DNA of 64,000 bases from Levilactobacillus tongjiangensis (GCF_003946345.1 NZ_RHNY01000005.1:62001-126000), one strand, 5' to 3'; positions 29,165 to 38,949 are shown, counted from the first letter of the stretch. Notes: generated by a model from the sequence alone, not told the origin. Numbers and translations are program-made.

Positions 29165-29652
29165 GACGACACTCCCATCCGCTGAATTGCCGTCGTCAAC
29201 TGCTGGTTAAATTGGTGCGTGTGTGAGGGCAACTGGTGCGGCACGGCACAGGCAGCCGTAAAGATTGCCGCCAACTCGGCCACGTCGTCAACTACGGTCA
29301 ACGGGTACCCCTGCTGCTCTACCTGTCTGGCGAACGTCAACTGGTGATTGTTCACGTGCTCCCGAAATGCCATTTGACGGGGCACCACAATGCTTCGTTT
29401 GCCCAACGCCAGGGCCTGCATAAAGGTGGCCGGTCCCCCGTGACAGACAATGGTGGTCGCCGACTGCATCGCTTGCTGCATACCCTGATTACTCAAAAAA
29501 TCGGTCACCTCACAGTGGGGAGCTACCGCGGTCGCGTACCCCGACTGAATCACGACCCGGTCTGTAATGATCCCCCGCACAACTAAATCTTCCATGGCCA
29601 CTAACAGGCGGTTAAAGGGTTGTTCATGAGTGCCTACCGTCACAAAGATCAT
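29161..29652 (-). CDS. Glycosyltransferase catalytic subunit, Alg13/EpsF-like
   Basis: This 163-residue protein equals the C-terminal half of GT28 enzymes. It begins MIFVTVGTHEQPFNRLLVAM and carries the nucleotide-sugar loop VCHGGPATFMQAL. It would act with the preceding Alg14-like protein, which supplies the acceptor half and membrane anchor, as in pneumococcal Cps14F/Cps14G. The ATG at 29652 overlaps the partner stop (TAATG) and follows GGGAGG; the longer frame would run inside the partner gene. In known pairs the activity is beta-galactosyl transfer, which is inference here. Confidence 0.9.
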   Translation of the reverse strand: MIFVTVGTHEQPFNRLLVAMEDLVVRGIITDRVVIQSGYATAVAPHCEVTDFLSNQGMQQAMQSATTIVCHGGPATFMQALALGKRSIVVPRQMAFREHVNNHQLTFARQVEQQGYPLTVVDDVAELAAIFTAACAVPHQLPSHTHQFNQQLTTAIQRMGVSS

Positions 29653-30101
29653 TAGAAAATCCTCCCGAGATTCACTGCCTTGGGGTACACCTTCCGCATT
29701 TCTGGCCACTGAACCACGAAGAGGTCCGTGACTGGGTAAACGAGCTTGCCCGTTAAAGTGGGCGCATCAATCCGGTCAAAGACTTCGATGTAGACCGTCT
29801 TGATACGTAAGAGCTTGCTGACGTAGAAAAATGGCACGGCCACCGCGGCGCCCGACGAGATAACCACGTCGGGACGTTCCCGCCGTAATACCTTGAATGC
29901 TAACCACGTATTCTTAACCAGGTTTTTCAAGTTGCGATTGGTCGGAAAAAAACAATTGATTCGACGCTCACCCTTGAGCAGACTCCGCGCATCCGGCTTG
30001 TCAAAGGTGACCCAGAACCGCTGCTCGTCCGCCCAGAATTCTCGGAGTAGCCGCAGATGTGCTAAGTGACCACCACTGGATCCAACCAAGCATACCTTCA
30101 T
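29652..30101 (-). CDS. Glycosyltransferase accessory subunit, Alg14/EpsE-like
   Basis: A 149-residue protein matching Alg14: MKVCLVGSSGGHLAHLRLL at the N-terminus, a hydrophobic VVISSGAAVAVPFFYVSKLL segment, then VYIEVFDRIDAPTLTGKLVYP. It recruits the catalytic subunit at 29161-29652 to the membrane-bound acceptor. The two together count as a single glycosyltransferase. It begins 23 bp after the priming transferase. Confidence 0.9.
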   Translation of the reverse strand: MKVCLVGSSGGHLAHLRLLREFWADEQRFWVTFDKPDARSLLKGERRINCFFPTNRNLKNLVKNTWLAFKVLRRERPDVVISSGAAVAVPFFYVSKLLRIKTVYIEVFDRIDAPTLTGKLVYPVTDLFVVQWPEMRKVYPKAVNLGRIF

Positions 30102-30124
30102 TCAGTCATCTCCTTTCTTAACGA

Positions 30125-30793
30125 CTAGTAAGCCCCGTTAGGTTTCACAAAAACACGAATTGTTAAAAGTAACACATACAGGTCCAGCAGAAAACTCCGG
30201 CGCGCAATATACTGAAGGTCCAGCAACACCATTTCGGCAAAACTCACCTCATTGCGGACCGTTGCTTGCCACAACCCCGTACACCCGGGTTTCACCGTCA
30301 GGCGCTGTAAATCGTGAGACGTGTAGGTAGCCACCTCCCGTGGCAATGGTGGCCGCGGACCAACTAGACTCATCTGACCCAACAAAACGTTCAACAGTTG
30401 CGGCAATTCATCCACGCTGTATTTACGAATAACCCGACCAATTTTGGTGATTCGGAGATCTTGCTTCATTTTGAACATGGCCCCGGCCACGTCACTTCGT
30501 TGTAGCAACTGATTGAGCTGATGGTCAGCATCGGCCACCATTGAACGGAACTTAAACATCCGAAAGGGCCGTTGGTTCACGCCTACCCTAGTTTGTGAAT
30601 AAAACACAGGTCCCCGTGGGTCTTCCAACTTGATCAAGAGGGCAACCACAATGAATACCGGCATCAGGAGCAACAATCCTAAGAGACTCATCATCATATC
30701 AAATACCCGTTTACTCGTTCGGTATAAATACCGGCGTCGTTGTCTGGCCTGGTCAAGCGAGCTACTCTGATAGTTTGTGTCACGATAATCCAT
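30125..30793 (-). CDS. Undecaprenyl-phosphate sugar phosphotransferase (priming transferase)
   Basis: A 222-residue polyprenyl-phosphate hexose-1-phosphate transferase that puts the first sugar on undecaprenyl phosphate. It has one membrane helix (SLLGLLLLMPVFIVVALLI) and then the catalytic domain KFRSMV, VDELPQLLNVLLGQMSLVGP (Asp-Glu catalytic pair) and VKPGCTGLWQA. This is the short, C-terminal-domain-only form without the N-terminal helices of WbaP. The first sugar is often glucose or galactose phosphate; it cannot be decided here. Confidence 0.92.
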   Translation of the reverse strand: MDYRDTNYQSSSLDQARQRRRYLYRTSKRVFDMMMSLLGLLLLMPVFIVVALLIKLEDPRGPVFYSQTRVGVNQRPFRMFKFRSMVADADHQLNQLLQRSDVAGAMFKMKQDLRITKIGRVIRKYSVDELPQLLNVLLGQMSLVGPRPPLPREVATYTSHDLQRLTVKPGCTGLWQATVRNEVSFAEMVLLDLQYIARRSFLLDLYVLLLTIRVFVKPNGAY

Positions 30794-30832
30794 TAAAAGT
30801 CCCTAACCCTTTCTTCTGAGTGGCAAAAGTGT

Positions 30833-31567
30833 TTAGCCGCCCGTAAGTAGGGATTCCCCGTTGACTACGGCGACGGCATTATCATTGATTTTTCGACAAC
30901 GGTCTAACCCTACTTCACTCGCTAATTGCTGAAAAGCCTGCGCCATGACGCAAGGGCGCCGCAAGTGGTTATGGGCATCGGAAGCTAGTAGAACCCCCGG
31001 TACACTCGCCAACAAGCGAGTGGCTAATTTCTGAGCAGCGCGACCGAACATCCCCAGATAACTTCCCGCCGTCACCTGGAGTAGACATCCCAGTCGCATC
31101 AATCCTTCTAAGCGGTCCGGTTCCCGTTGCAGCACCGGATGTCGTTCTGGGTGAGCTAAGACGGGGATGATTCCCCGCAATGTCAACTGAAATAATAGGT
31201 CTTCGGTATACAGGGGCACGTGTGTGGCTGGCAGTTCCAGCAACAAGTAAGTCCCCACCCCGTCTAAAAATAACAGGTCATCGGCTGCCAAATGATTTAA
31301 CAGGTCCCCGGTCATATGAACCTCCTGCCCGGGGAATACCGTCAGTGGAATACCTGCCAACTGCAACGCAGATTGAAAGGCAACCACGCGCTCCTGTACA
31401 GCCCATTTAGGGTTGACGTAATCAGCCAGCAAATGATGCGGTGTCAATACGGCGTGGGTCACGCCTTGGGCAACCATCATCTCTGCTAGTCGCAACGCTA
31501 AGTCACGGTTTTGCGGTCCATCGTCCATTGCTGGTAAAAGATGGGTATGAATATCAATTAACCCCAT
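30833..31567 (-). CDS. cpsB: Tyrosine-protein phosphatase CpsB/Wzb-like (PHP family)
   Basis: A 244-residue manganese-dependent PHP phosphatase that dephosphorylates the CpsD autokinase. Metal ligands are spread through DIHTHLLPAMDDGP (residues 4-17), LTPHH, PGQEVHM, LAHPERHP and LASDAHNH. It starts one base after the cpsD stop. CpsB-CpsC-CpsD form the phosphoregulatory loop that controls chain length and export in Gram-positive capsules. Confidence 0.93.
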   Translation of the reverse strand: MGLIDIHTHLLPAMDDGPQNRDLALRLAEMMVAQGVTHAVLTPHHLLADYVNPKWAVQERVVAFQSALQLAGIPLTVFPGQEVHMTGDLLNHLAADDLLFLDGVGTYLLLELPATHVPLYTEDLLFQLTLRGIIPVLAHPERHPVLQREPDRLEGLMRLGCLLQVTAGSYLGMFGRAAQKLATRLLASVPGVLLASDAHNHLRRPCVMAQAFQQLASEVGLDRCRKINDNAVAVVNGESLLTGG

Positions 31568-32302
31568 CTAATTATCCGTTCGACCATAGTAACCCTGGTA
31601 CGCCTGTCCGTAGTAACCATCCGATTTCAAATCAGTGACACGGTTCATCACCGCCCCCAAAACATTGGCATGCACGGCCTGCAAGAGTTGCTGAGCTCGT
31701 CGGACACCATTCTTAGTGGCAATTCCTTGCGGCACCACCAAGATGGTCCCGTCCACCTCTGCCGCCAATAGCTGACTATCCGTCACTGTATTGACTGGAG
31801 GTGCATCCACAATTATCAAGTCATAACTGGCCTGTAACTCCTGTAACAGTCGCTTTAACCGCGAACTTCCCAGCAATTCTGCTGGATTGGGCGGCATAGG
31901 TCCACTGGTCACCACCGACAAATTGGTGATTGTTGTTGCCTGCACCACCTCTGCCAGGGTTGCCACACCGGATAAGAAATTAGTCATGCCCAAACGATTG
32001 GTTACGTCAAAAGTCTGGTGAACCGTCGGACGCCGTAAATCTGCATCCACCAGGACCACCCGTGCCCCCTGACTAGCCCACGTGACGGCCAAATTGTTAC
32101 TCATAGTCGACTTGCCCTCTGAGGGCGCAGAGGAAGTAAACAGAATCGACTTAACTGGGTGATTCACTGAGGAAAACTGAATGTTCGTTCGCACCGTGCG
32201 AAACTGCTCAGCAATCTGATGCCCCGGTGCCGTAGCGGTAATCAACCCCACGCCATTTTTATGACTGGCATCACTTAACGTCTTGTGCTTGAACCATCGC
32301 AT
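31568..32302 (-). CDS. cpsD: Tyrosine-protein kinase CpsD/EpsD (BY-kinase)
   Basis: A 244-residue cytoplasmic BY-kinase. Walker A is SSAPSEGKSTMSNNL, Walker A' is VVLVDADLRRP and Walker B is LIIVDAPPV. The C-terminus carries the autophosphorylated tyrosine cluster GYYGQAYQGYYGR, with five tyrosines. It needs the CpsC membrane adaptor encoded 10 bp upstream for activity. Length and domain order are normal. Confidence 0.95.
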   Translation of the reverse strand: MRWFKHKTLSDASHKNGVGLITATAPGHQIAEQFRTVRTNIQFSSVNHPVKSILFTSSAPSEGKSTMSNNLAVTWASQGARVVLVDADLRRPTVHQTFDVTNRLGMTNFLSGVATLAEVVQATTITNLSVVTSGPMPPNPAELLGSSRLKRLLQELQASYDLIIVDAPPVNTVTDSQLLAAEVDGTILVVPQGIATKNGVRRAQQLLQAVHANVLGAVMNRVTDLKSDGYYGQAYQGYYGRTDN

Positions 32303-32312
32303 ACTCTTCCAC

Positions 32313-33080
32313 CTAAACCCTTCTTTGAACGCGTCGTACCTGAGTGTTAGTCTGACCAGTCAACGTTGACTCAGATGACCGGCGCCCCTGTGCTTGTTCC
32401 TGCGGAATCTCGCTAAGAATTCCGAGACTGGTTATGCCCAGGTCTTCGGTCAAGAACTTTTCCGATGTCACCGTTCTATCCGTTGCTTCTCGAATGAAGG
32501 CTAAACTCATCCCCATCAAGAGACCCGCCACCACGCCTAGTAGAATGTTAATCGCCTTCTTGGGACTGACGGCCCCACCACTAGCGGTTGCTGGTGAAAC
32601 AATGGACACATTATCAATGCGCATAATTTTACCGATTTTATCCTTGAATGACTGGGCTGTTTTGTTGGCAATTGCCGCGGCAGTTTGCGGATTGGTCGCC
32701 GTCGCCGTTACCGAAAACACCTGTGAATTAGGTTCATTCTCAATCTGCAATGCCTGCTTCAAGCCATCTGGATGGCCAGGTAAGTCACGAACCTCCCGGC
32801 TGACTGGTTCCAAAACCGTTGGGCTAGTGATGATATCCTTGTACGTGCTGATCATTTGGACATCGGCCTGCACCTGTTGTAGTTGACCGCCCTGTTCCGT
32901 CGCCGTCACCCGGCGATTTACGAGAATGTTGGTCGTTGCCTGATACTTGGGTGTCATGATCCAAAAGGTCGCCACCACGGCTAAGACCGTGACTAATAGG
33001 GTGGTTAGACTGATCAATCTGACGTGCTTCCGTAGAATGTTGGCAACTTGTGCCAAGTTTATTGTTTGTTCTGACTCCAT
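32313..33080 (-). CDS. cpsC: Chain-length regulator/kinase adaptor CpsC (Wzz family)
   Basis: A 255-residue polysaccharide co-polymerase. Two membrane helices flank an extracellular domain: one near residues 20-40 (ISLTTLLVTVLAVVATFWI), one near 170-190 (INILLGVVAGLLMGMSLAFI). The cytoplasmic tail contacts CpsD. I chose ATG 33080, which follows GGAGGAG closely. The frame is open to 33197 but that part lies in the leader, downstream of a promoter at 33177-33206. First gene of the exopolysaccharide operon proper. Confidence 0.92.
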   Translation of the reverse strand: MESEQTINLAQVANILRKHVRLISLTTLLVTVLAVVATFWIMTPKYQATTNILVNRRVTATEQGGQLQQVQADVQMISTYKDIITSPTVLEPVSREVRDLPGHPDGLKQALQIENEPNSQVFSVTATATNPQTAAAIANKTAQSFKDKIGKIMRIDNVSIVSPATASGGAVSPKKAINILLGVVAGLLMGMSLAFIREATDRTVTSEKFLTEDLGITSLGILSEIPQEQAQGRRSSESTLTGQTNTQVRRVQRRV

Positions 33081-33176
33081 ACTCTCCTCCGTGTAGGTCC
33101 TGGTGACTAACGTGAGCGACCACCACTTGTTCAAACGCGCGCTAGCTTTTACAACAACTTTTATATTTGTTACCAT

Positions 33177-33206
33177 ACTATAAACCATTTTTCGCAATCA
33201 AGTCAA
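33177..33206 (-). promoter_or_regulatory. Promoter of the exopolysaccharide operon
   Basis: Minus strand TTGACT (33201-33206), 18-bp spacer, TATAGT (33177-33182). The transcript would start near 33170 with a leader of about 90 nt before cpsC. Confidence 0.7.
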
Positions 33207-33310
33207 TCCTATTGCGTTTTTTCGTTTTAGCTATTAAAAGGAATCTCAGCCAACTCATTTACATATAATGCTACTAACGGATGGTTATAATTGACAATTA
33301 AATTAATGGT

Positions 33311-33334
33311 AAAAAAAACGAGACCACCGCCTCG
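33311..33334 (-). terminator. Weak terminator after rmlB
   Basis: On the minus strand CGAG pairs with CTCG around GCGGTGGT and runs into eight T. The stem is short but placed 8 bp past the rmlB stop, which separates rmlB from cpsC transcription. Confidence 0.5.
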
Positions 33335-33342
33335 CCCTCACT

Positions 33343-34428
<1,086 letters not shown>

Positions 34429-34492
34429 CTACAACGAACTAGCGGGTGGAAGCAACTCATCAAGGATCACCCACCTAGTATGATACCTATAG

Positions 34493-34529
34493 AAAAAGCG
34501 CCCAGACCTCAGTCTGCAGCGCTCTTTCT
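34493..34529. terminator. Terminator beyond repeat copy 3, probably that of the LCP gene
   Basis: AAAAAGCGC pairs with GCGCTCTTT, with an inner AGAC/GTCT stem, and A/T runs make it bidirectional. The nearest minus-strand gene ending upstream of it is the LCP gene at 35191; repeat copy 3 lies in between. Confidence 0.7.
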
Positions 34530-34548
34530 TATCACAATCAATTCATTC

Positions 34549-35122
34549 CAAAAGGTTGAAAATACTGAAACGCCCACTATGCTTGATACAACAAGGATTG
34601 GGTATTGGTGTTTAGTCAGACATAGTTGGAAATTGCCACCTTACCGTTCGCCAAATTTGGACTGGAACGCGGTGGGAAGGACGGGACAAGCCAAAGAGCG
34701 GTCTTGTCCCTCGCTTGAAGCCGCAAAACACGTCTTCAAGTCGCCATTTTCAAGAAAATCACTTGAAAATCCCACGACTGAGTCCAAATTTGACTCACTC
34801 TCGGCTACCTAGTGGCACGCCAATAATATTTCATTCAGCCATTTAAGATAGCTTAGAACCCGTTTAACCGGAGGGGGGCAGAGGTGGCGCCAGCTGTGTC
34901 GACGGTGTTAGCCGATTTTCGGCTTACAGCGTGAAACGCGTTTGAAGACTGGTGGTTTTTCAGGCTTCAAACCGAGCCGCAGGACCGTTTTTCAGGCCGT
35001 AGGCGTTCCCCACAGCAGGCGGAATCTCTGACCGCCGCAGGTGGCTGGGCAAGACTAATTTCAAGTCGATAACGCCTGATTATTCTTGGTTTAATAACGA
35101 TTTTCGAACTTTCAACCTTTAG
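34549..35122 (+). repeat. Dispersed non-coding repeat, copy 3 (complete, 574 bp)
   Basis: Ends are CAAAAGGTTGAAAAT on the left and the complement of CTAAAGGTTGAAAGT on the right. The exact 7-mer TTCATTC abuts both ends (34542-34548 and 35123-35129), as expected for a target-site duplication. Compared with copy 1 it has an extra block of about 80 bp (34720-34800). Core arms are GGGCAGAGGT (34876-34885) and ATCTCTGACC (35024-35033), with one mismatch and one G-U. The AGCCGA-TTT-TCGGCT hairpin is kept. No coding capacity is shared between copies. Confidence 0.88.
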
Positions 35123-35130
35123 TTCATTCA

Positions 35131-35177
35131 CTAAAGGTTGAAGCATCCCCACAGTAGGCAGAATCCTTGCCCTCCGG
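35131..35177 (+). repeat. Remnant of the same repeat family
   Basis: Directly after the copy 3 duplication comes CTAAAGGTTGAA joined to CCCCACAGTAGGCAGAATC. The first is the terminal word and the second a core word, with the middle deleted. It appears to be an older, internally deleted copy in the same orientation. Confidence 0.6.
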
Positions 35178-35190
35178 AGTGTAACGACTC

Positions 35191-36264
35191 TTAGTAACCG
35201 CCACCAGGGCCACCATTATTGCCGTTATCAGTGATCCCCGTGCTGCTCGTCGCGTCACTCGAACCAGCCTCGCCAGTCGATGCGTCAACCTGAGCAATGG
35301 TCCCCGTTGACTTATGAGCTAAGCCTAAGCCGGTCCGAATATAATTCGTAACCCGTTGTAACTCAGTCTTTGAGGCAACTTCCATGCTCTGACTGTTAAG
35401 CGTCTCACTAGTCCCCTGCAAGTGGGTCGTCTTAATACTCTTCGTGGCACGACGATAATTCGTAGCCAGCGCCGTCAAGTCGTTAAATGTTAGGTCAGTC
35501 TGCGTCTGCTTGGTCAGTGAACTAATGAAACTTTCGTTCAACAATGACGTGACCGAACCAGACTTGTTCAACAAGGCCATGATGACCTTCCGTTGCCGCG
35601 TCTGCCGACCATAGTCTCCTTGGGGATCGTCGTCACGCATCCGGGAGTAGGCCAACGCCCGTTTCCCATTCATGTGCGTTTTCACGCCCTTCTTGAAGGT
35701 GTACCCGCCATAACTAAAGCTCAACGTTGGCGTCAGGTCCACACCACCGACCTCGTCGATGATCTTTTCCATCCCCCCCATGTTGATGATGGCGTAGAAG
35801 TCAATTGGGATGTTTAACATATCTTGGACGGTCGTGATGGCCGTCTTTGACTTCCCATAAGCGTACGCAGCATTAATCTTAACCGTGCCGTAATCTTCAT
35901 ACCCGGGGATTGAAACCGCCGTATCCCGCGGAATACTGGTAATGGTCGTCTTCTCCGTTTCCGGATTGATCGTCACGACCATCATACTGTCAGTCCGTCC
36001 CTGAAATGTCCGACCAAGGGCCCCCGTGTCGGTCCCCATTAGCAGAATCGAAATTGGCTTCTTCTGCTTAAGGACTGCGTTGACGTTCCGGAGTTTCTTA
36101 GCACCAGATGCTTGGTACGTGGTATCAACGGACTTCTTGATACTTTGATACTTCTGATAGCCGTACGCCACGCCTCCCACTAATAGTGCCAGAATCAGCA
36201 CCAGAATTGTGTTCCGGACTGGATGTCGTTTTCTTCTTGGTCGTTGTCGTTTTTCCATTTCCAT
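35191..36264 (-). CDS. LytR-CpsA-Psr (LCP) family protein
   Basis: A 357-residue membrane-anchored phosphotransferase that ligates undecaprenyl-linked glycopolymers (teichoic acid or polysaccharide) to peptidoglycan. A basic cytoplasmic N-terminus (RQRPRRKRHP) precedes one helix (TILVLILALLVGGVAYGY). The LCP domain follows: SILLMGTDTGA, GRTDSMMVV, TITSIPRDT and MRDDDPQGDYGRQTRQR, all with the conserved Arg/Asp residues. The tail is Ser/Gly-rich. I chose ATG 36264 over an in-frame TTG at 36297, with moderate certainty. Its closeness to the exopolysaccharide operon suggests it may anchor that polymer. Confidence 0.9.
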   Translation of the reverse strand: MEMEKRQRPRRKRHPVRNTILVLILALLVGGVAYGYQKYQSIKKSVDTTYQASGAKKLRNVNAVLKQKKPISILLMGTDTGALGRTFQGRTDSMMVVTINPETEKTTITSIPRDTAVSIPGYEDYGTVKINAAYAYGKSKTAITTVQDMLNIPIDFYAIINMGGMEKIIDEVGGVDLTPTLSFSYGGYTFKKGVKTHMNGKRALAYSRMRDDDPQGDYGRQTRQRKVIMALLNKSGSVTSLLNESFISSLTKQTQTDLTFNDLTALATNYRRATKSIKTTHLQGTSETLNSQSMEVASKTELQRVTNYIRTGLGLAHKSTGTIAQVDASTGEAGSSDATSSTGITDNGNNGGPGGGY

Positions 36265-36345
36265 GGTTTGGTTAGCCACCCTTTCACCCACCCGCAAACT
36301 GCCAGGTGGTCGTTCTTAAAATTAATCATATGAATCAACTTGTCC

Positions 36346-36393
36346 ATTATAGGGGTAATTCCTTAAGGTTACCTGATTGCCAGGCAACCTTAA
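36346..36393 (-). promoter_or_regulatory. LCP gene promoter with a 31-bp palindrome over the -35
   Basis: Perfect -10 TATAAT (36346-36351) but no -35 hexamer. Instead the palindrome with arms TTAAGGTT-A-CCTG and CAGG-C-AACCTTAA (36363-36393) begins 11 bp upstream of the -10. This arrangement suits a protein-controlled promoter. Confidence 0.5.
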
Positions 36394-36430
36394 TAAAAAA
36401 CAAAGCGTTACCGTCTCTGCAGCAACGCTT
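36394..36430 (-). terminator. Terminator of the lipoate ligase gene
   Basis: AAGCGTT pairs with AACGCTT around a 14-nt loop; on the minus strand it is followed by TGTTTTTTATT. 32 bp past the gene stop. Confidence 0.75.
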
Positions 36431-36462
36431 CGACTAATCAAGTTCTACGAACCAGTCTCGTC

Positions 36463-37485
36463 CTATTCAGTGGCTGGCTGCTTAGTCAGCAGGTCAACCA
36501 ATTCATTTTTGGTGATTTTACCAAAGTAACTCGGAACATCCAGTGTGTCAAAGACGGCAGCAACGGCAGCTGGCGTGTAGGTCACTCCAGTCAATTTAGC
36601 CGTCACCTCGTCAATTGGTAATTGGCCAAAGAAGTCGCCGTGAATCTGAATGGCTTGGATCTTACCACCTGCCACATCCAGGTCAAACTCAACCGTTCCT
36701 GCAGTAAAGTGCTGACGACGCGTCAGCGAATAGGCCGGATCGTTGCCATAAATCCAATCCCAGTTGTTGAAATACTGGTCGGCTTGCTGCTTGATACCCG
36801 CCTGATCCGCCGCCGTCAACTGGTAAGTCTGGGCATCCTTAAGATCCGATACCGCTAAAATCTCCTTGGCCAAGGTATCCCGAAATTCTTCAATGGTCAG
36901 ATGCTGATAGGCCTCAGCGAAATACGGTTTTAGGTTCGTCACCCGACTCTTCACCGACTTGACCCCTTTGGAAGCCAACTTGTCGGCTGGTACCTGCAAG
37001 GATTTGGCAATCTGCGTCTGATCCACATCATACATCAACGTTCCGTGGGAGAACATCCGTCCATTTTCGACGTGCATGGCGTTACCAGAGAACTTCTTGC
37101 CGGCAATGGTCAAATCATTACGACCCGTCATGGCGGCACCGGTCGCCCCCATCTGATGGAGTGCTTTGATTACCGGGTCTGTGAAGCGTTTGAAATTGCC
37201 CACGGCATCCCCATCATCCTGGGTAATAAAGCTAAAGCTCACGTTACCAAGGTCGTCGTACACGGCACCCCCACCAGAGGTCCGCCGCGTCAAGATAATG
37301 TTGTGGTCTTTAACGTACTGCTGATTGATTTCAGCCAACACGTTTTGGTAGCGGCCAACGATAATGCACGGTGAATTGATATAAAAATACAGGATGGGCT
37401 CCGACAGATCGGCGTGCTCCATCAAATACGTTTCAATTGCTAAATTTTGGCGAATATCTAAGCTTGAACTTGCTAGGTAACGCAT
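36463..37485 (-). CDS. lplA: Lipoate--protein ligase
   Basis: This 340-residue enzyme activates lipoate with ATP and attaches it to E2 or GcvH lipoyl domains. It shows RRTSGGGAVYDDLGNVSFSF (lipoate loop) and KKFSGNAMHVENGRMFSHG, with the catalytic lysine, plus a C-terminal accessory domain. That is the two-domain form able to perform both half-reactions. The ATG follows GAGAGGG. It stands alone between a terminator and the permease gene; no dehydrogenase complex genes are nearby, so the target protein is elsewhere. Confidence 0.92.
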   Translation of the reverse strand: MRYLASSSLDIRQNLAIETYLMEHADLSEPILYFYINSPCIIVGRYQNVLAEINQQYVKDHNIILTRRTSGGGAVYDDLGNVSFSFITQDDGDAVGNFKRFTDPVIKALHQMGATGAAMTGRNDLTIAGKKFSGNAMHVENGRMFSHGTLMYDVDQTQIAKSLQVPADKLASKGVKSVKSRVTNLKPYFAEAYQHLTIEEFRDTLAKEILAVSDLKDAQTYQLTAADQAGIKQQADQYFNNWDWIYGNDPAYSLTRRQHFTAGTVEFDLDVAGGKIQAIQIHGDFFGQLPIDEVTAKLTGVTYTPAAVAAVFDTLDVPSYFGKITKNELVDLLTKQPATE

Positions 37486-37536
37486 CCAGTCATCCCTCTC
37501 GGTAATCTAGGACTATTTTAGCACGAAATGAAAGCG

Positions 37537-38949
37537 TTAACCTTCAACTTGCTGGCGCACCACACTGTGATGGTAACCGTAGCTCATGTAGACAATCAGT
37601 CCCAGGACGACCCAGACGGCAAATGCGAGCCAGGTGAAGGCCTGTAGCTGTGTCATGAGGTAGAGACAAGCTAAGAACGATGCGATTGGTAAAAAGGGAT
37701 ACCAGGGCACTTTAAACGAGGTGTCCAAATTTTTAAACCGTTCGTCATGCCGTAAGAAGACGATTCCGAGTGAAACCATGGCAAAGGCCGATAACGTCCC
37801 AATGTTGACCAGCTCGGCAATCTTATCAATGGGAATCACCGCCGCAAATAAGCTGGCCAGGACCCCAAAGATCCAGGTATTCGCCACAGGAACGTGAGTC
37901 TTAGGATTCAACTTCTTCAATCTGGCCGGCAACAAACCGTCCCGACTAATGGCAAATAACAAGCGGGTTCCTCCGTAAGACATGACGATCAATACGGTCG
38001 TCATCCCCACGATGGCCCCAAACGAAACCACCCCGGACGCCCAGTTCTGGTGAATGAGGCTCAAGGCCAAGGCCACGGGATCGGCCACACTCAACTTGGT
38101 GTAGTGGACCACGCCAACCAGTACGGCGGACAAACCAATGTACAGAACAGCAGCCACTAACAGGGATGAGATAATCCCAATTGGCATATTCCGCTTGGGA
38201 TTCTTGACCTCTTCACTGGCCGTCGAAACAGCGTCAAACCCAATGTAGGCGTAGAAGGCCACCGCGGCTCCCTTAAAGATACCTGCCGTGCCAAATGGCA
38301 AAAACGGGTTATAGTTCGCTGGCTTAACGTAGAAAACAGCGATTCCAATAAATAGCAAAATGACTAAAATTTTGACGATAACCATGATGTTGTTGATCTT
38401 AGCGGACTCGCGAATCCCCTTAGACAGGAGCCAGGCTACCAACATGGTGATCACTAAGGCAACCAGGTCAATGCCCCCACCCTTCACGCCAGCGGTGCCA
38501 GCTGCTGCGCGAAAGAAAGCCGGGAGTTTGAAACCAAAACCCGCTAATAAGTTCTGAAAATACGAGGACCAACTGACTGCTACGGATGACACGGCGAAGA
38601 GATATTCGGAAATTAACGCCCATCCCAAAATCCAGGCAGTAAATTCACCAAAGACGGCGTAGACGTAAGTGTAAGCACTCCCCGCCAGCGGAATCGTTGA
38701 CGAAAACTCTGAATAACACAGGGCAGCCATCGCACAGACGACCACGGCAATCAGATACGACAACATCACACCGGGGCCGGCGTAGTTAGCGGCAATTAAG
38801 CCCGGAGTGATGAAAATTCCGGCACCGACAATTGCGCCGATACCCATAGTTGTTAGAGAAAACGCCGTTAACGTCTTTTCCAACCCAGTTTTCTTATAGA
38901 GATCCGTTTGCACCTGTTTTTTAATAAAGAGTTGATGAGGTCGTGCCAA
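37537..38949 (-). CDS. APC superfamily amino acid permease (YfnA/CAT-like)
   Basis: A 470-residue transporter with 12 predicted helices. The family start GLEKTLTAFSLTTMGIGAIVGAG matches the cationic amino acid transporter group, with GIFITPG in helix 1 and AFYAYIGFDAVSTASEEV in the middle. The start is TTG 38949, six bp after GGAGGAG. Substrate is undetermined; the CAT-like group includes permeases for branched-chain and basic amino acids. A consensus-spaced promoter lies 53 bp upstream. Confidence 0.9.
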   Translation of the reverse strand: MARPHQLFIKKQVQTDLYKKTGLEKTLTAFSLTTMGIGAIVGAGIFITPGLIAANYAGPGVMLSYLIAVVVCAMAALCYSEFSSTIPLAGSAYTYVYAVFGEFTAWILGWALISEYLFAVSSVAVSWSSYFQNLLAGFGFKLPAFFRAAAGTAGVKGGGIDLVALVITMLVAWLLSKGIRESAKINNIMVIVKILVILLFIGIAVFYVKPANYNPFLPFGTAGIFKGAAVAFYAYIGFDAVSTASEEVKNPKRNMPIGIISSLLVAAVLYIGLSAVLVGVVHYTKLSVADPVALALSLIHQNWASGVVSFGAIVGMTTVLIVMSYGGTRLLFAISRDGLLPARLKKLNPKTHVPVANTWIFGVLASLFAAVIPIDKIAELVNIGTLSAFAMVSLGIVFLRHDERFKNLDTSFKVPWYPFLPIASFLACLYLMTQLQAFTWLAFAVWVVLGLIVYMSYGYHHSVVRQQVEG

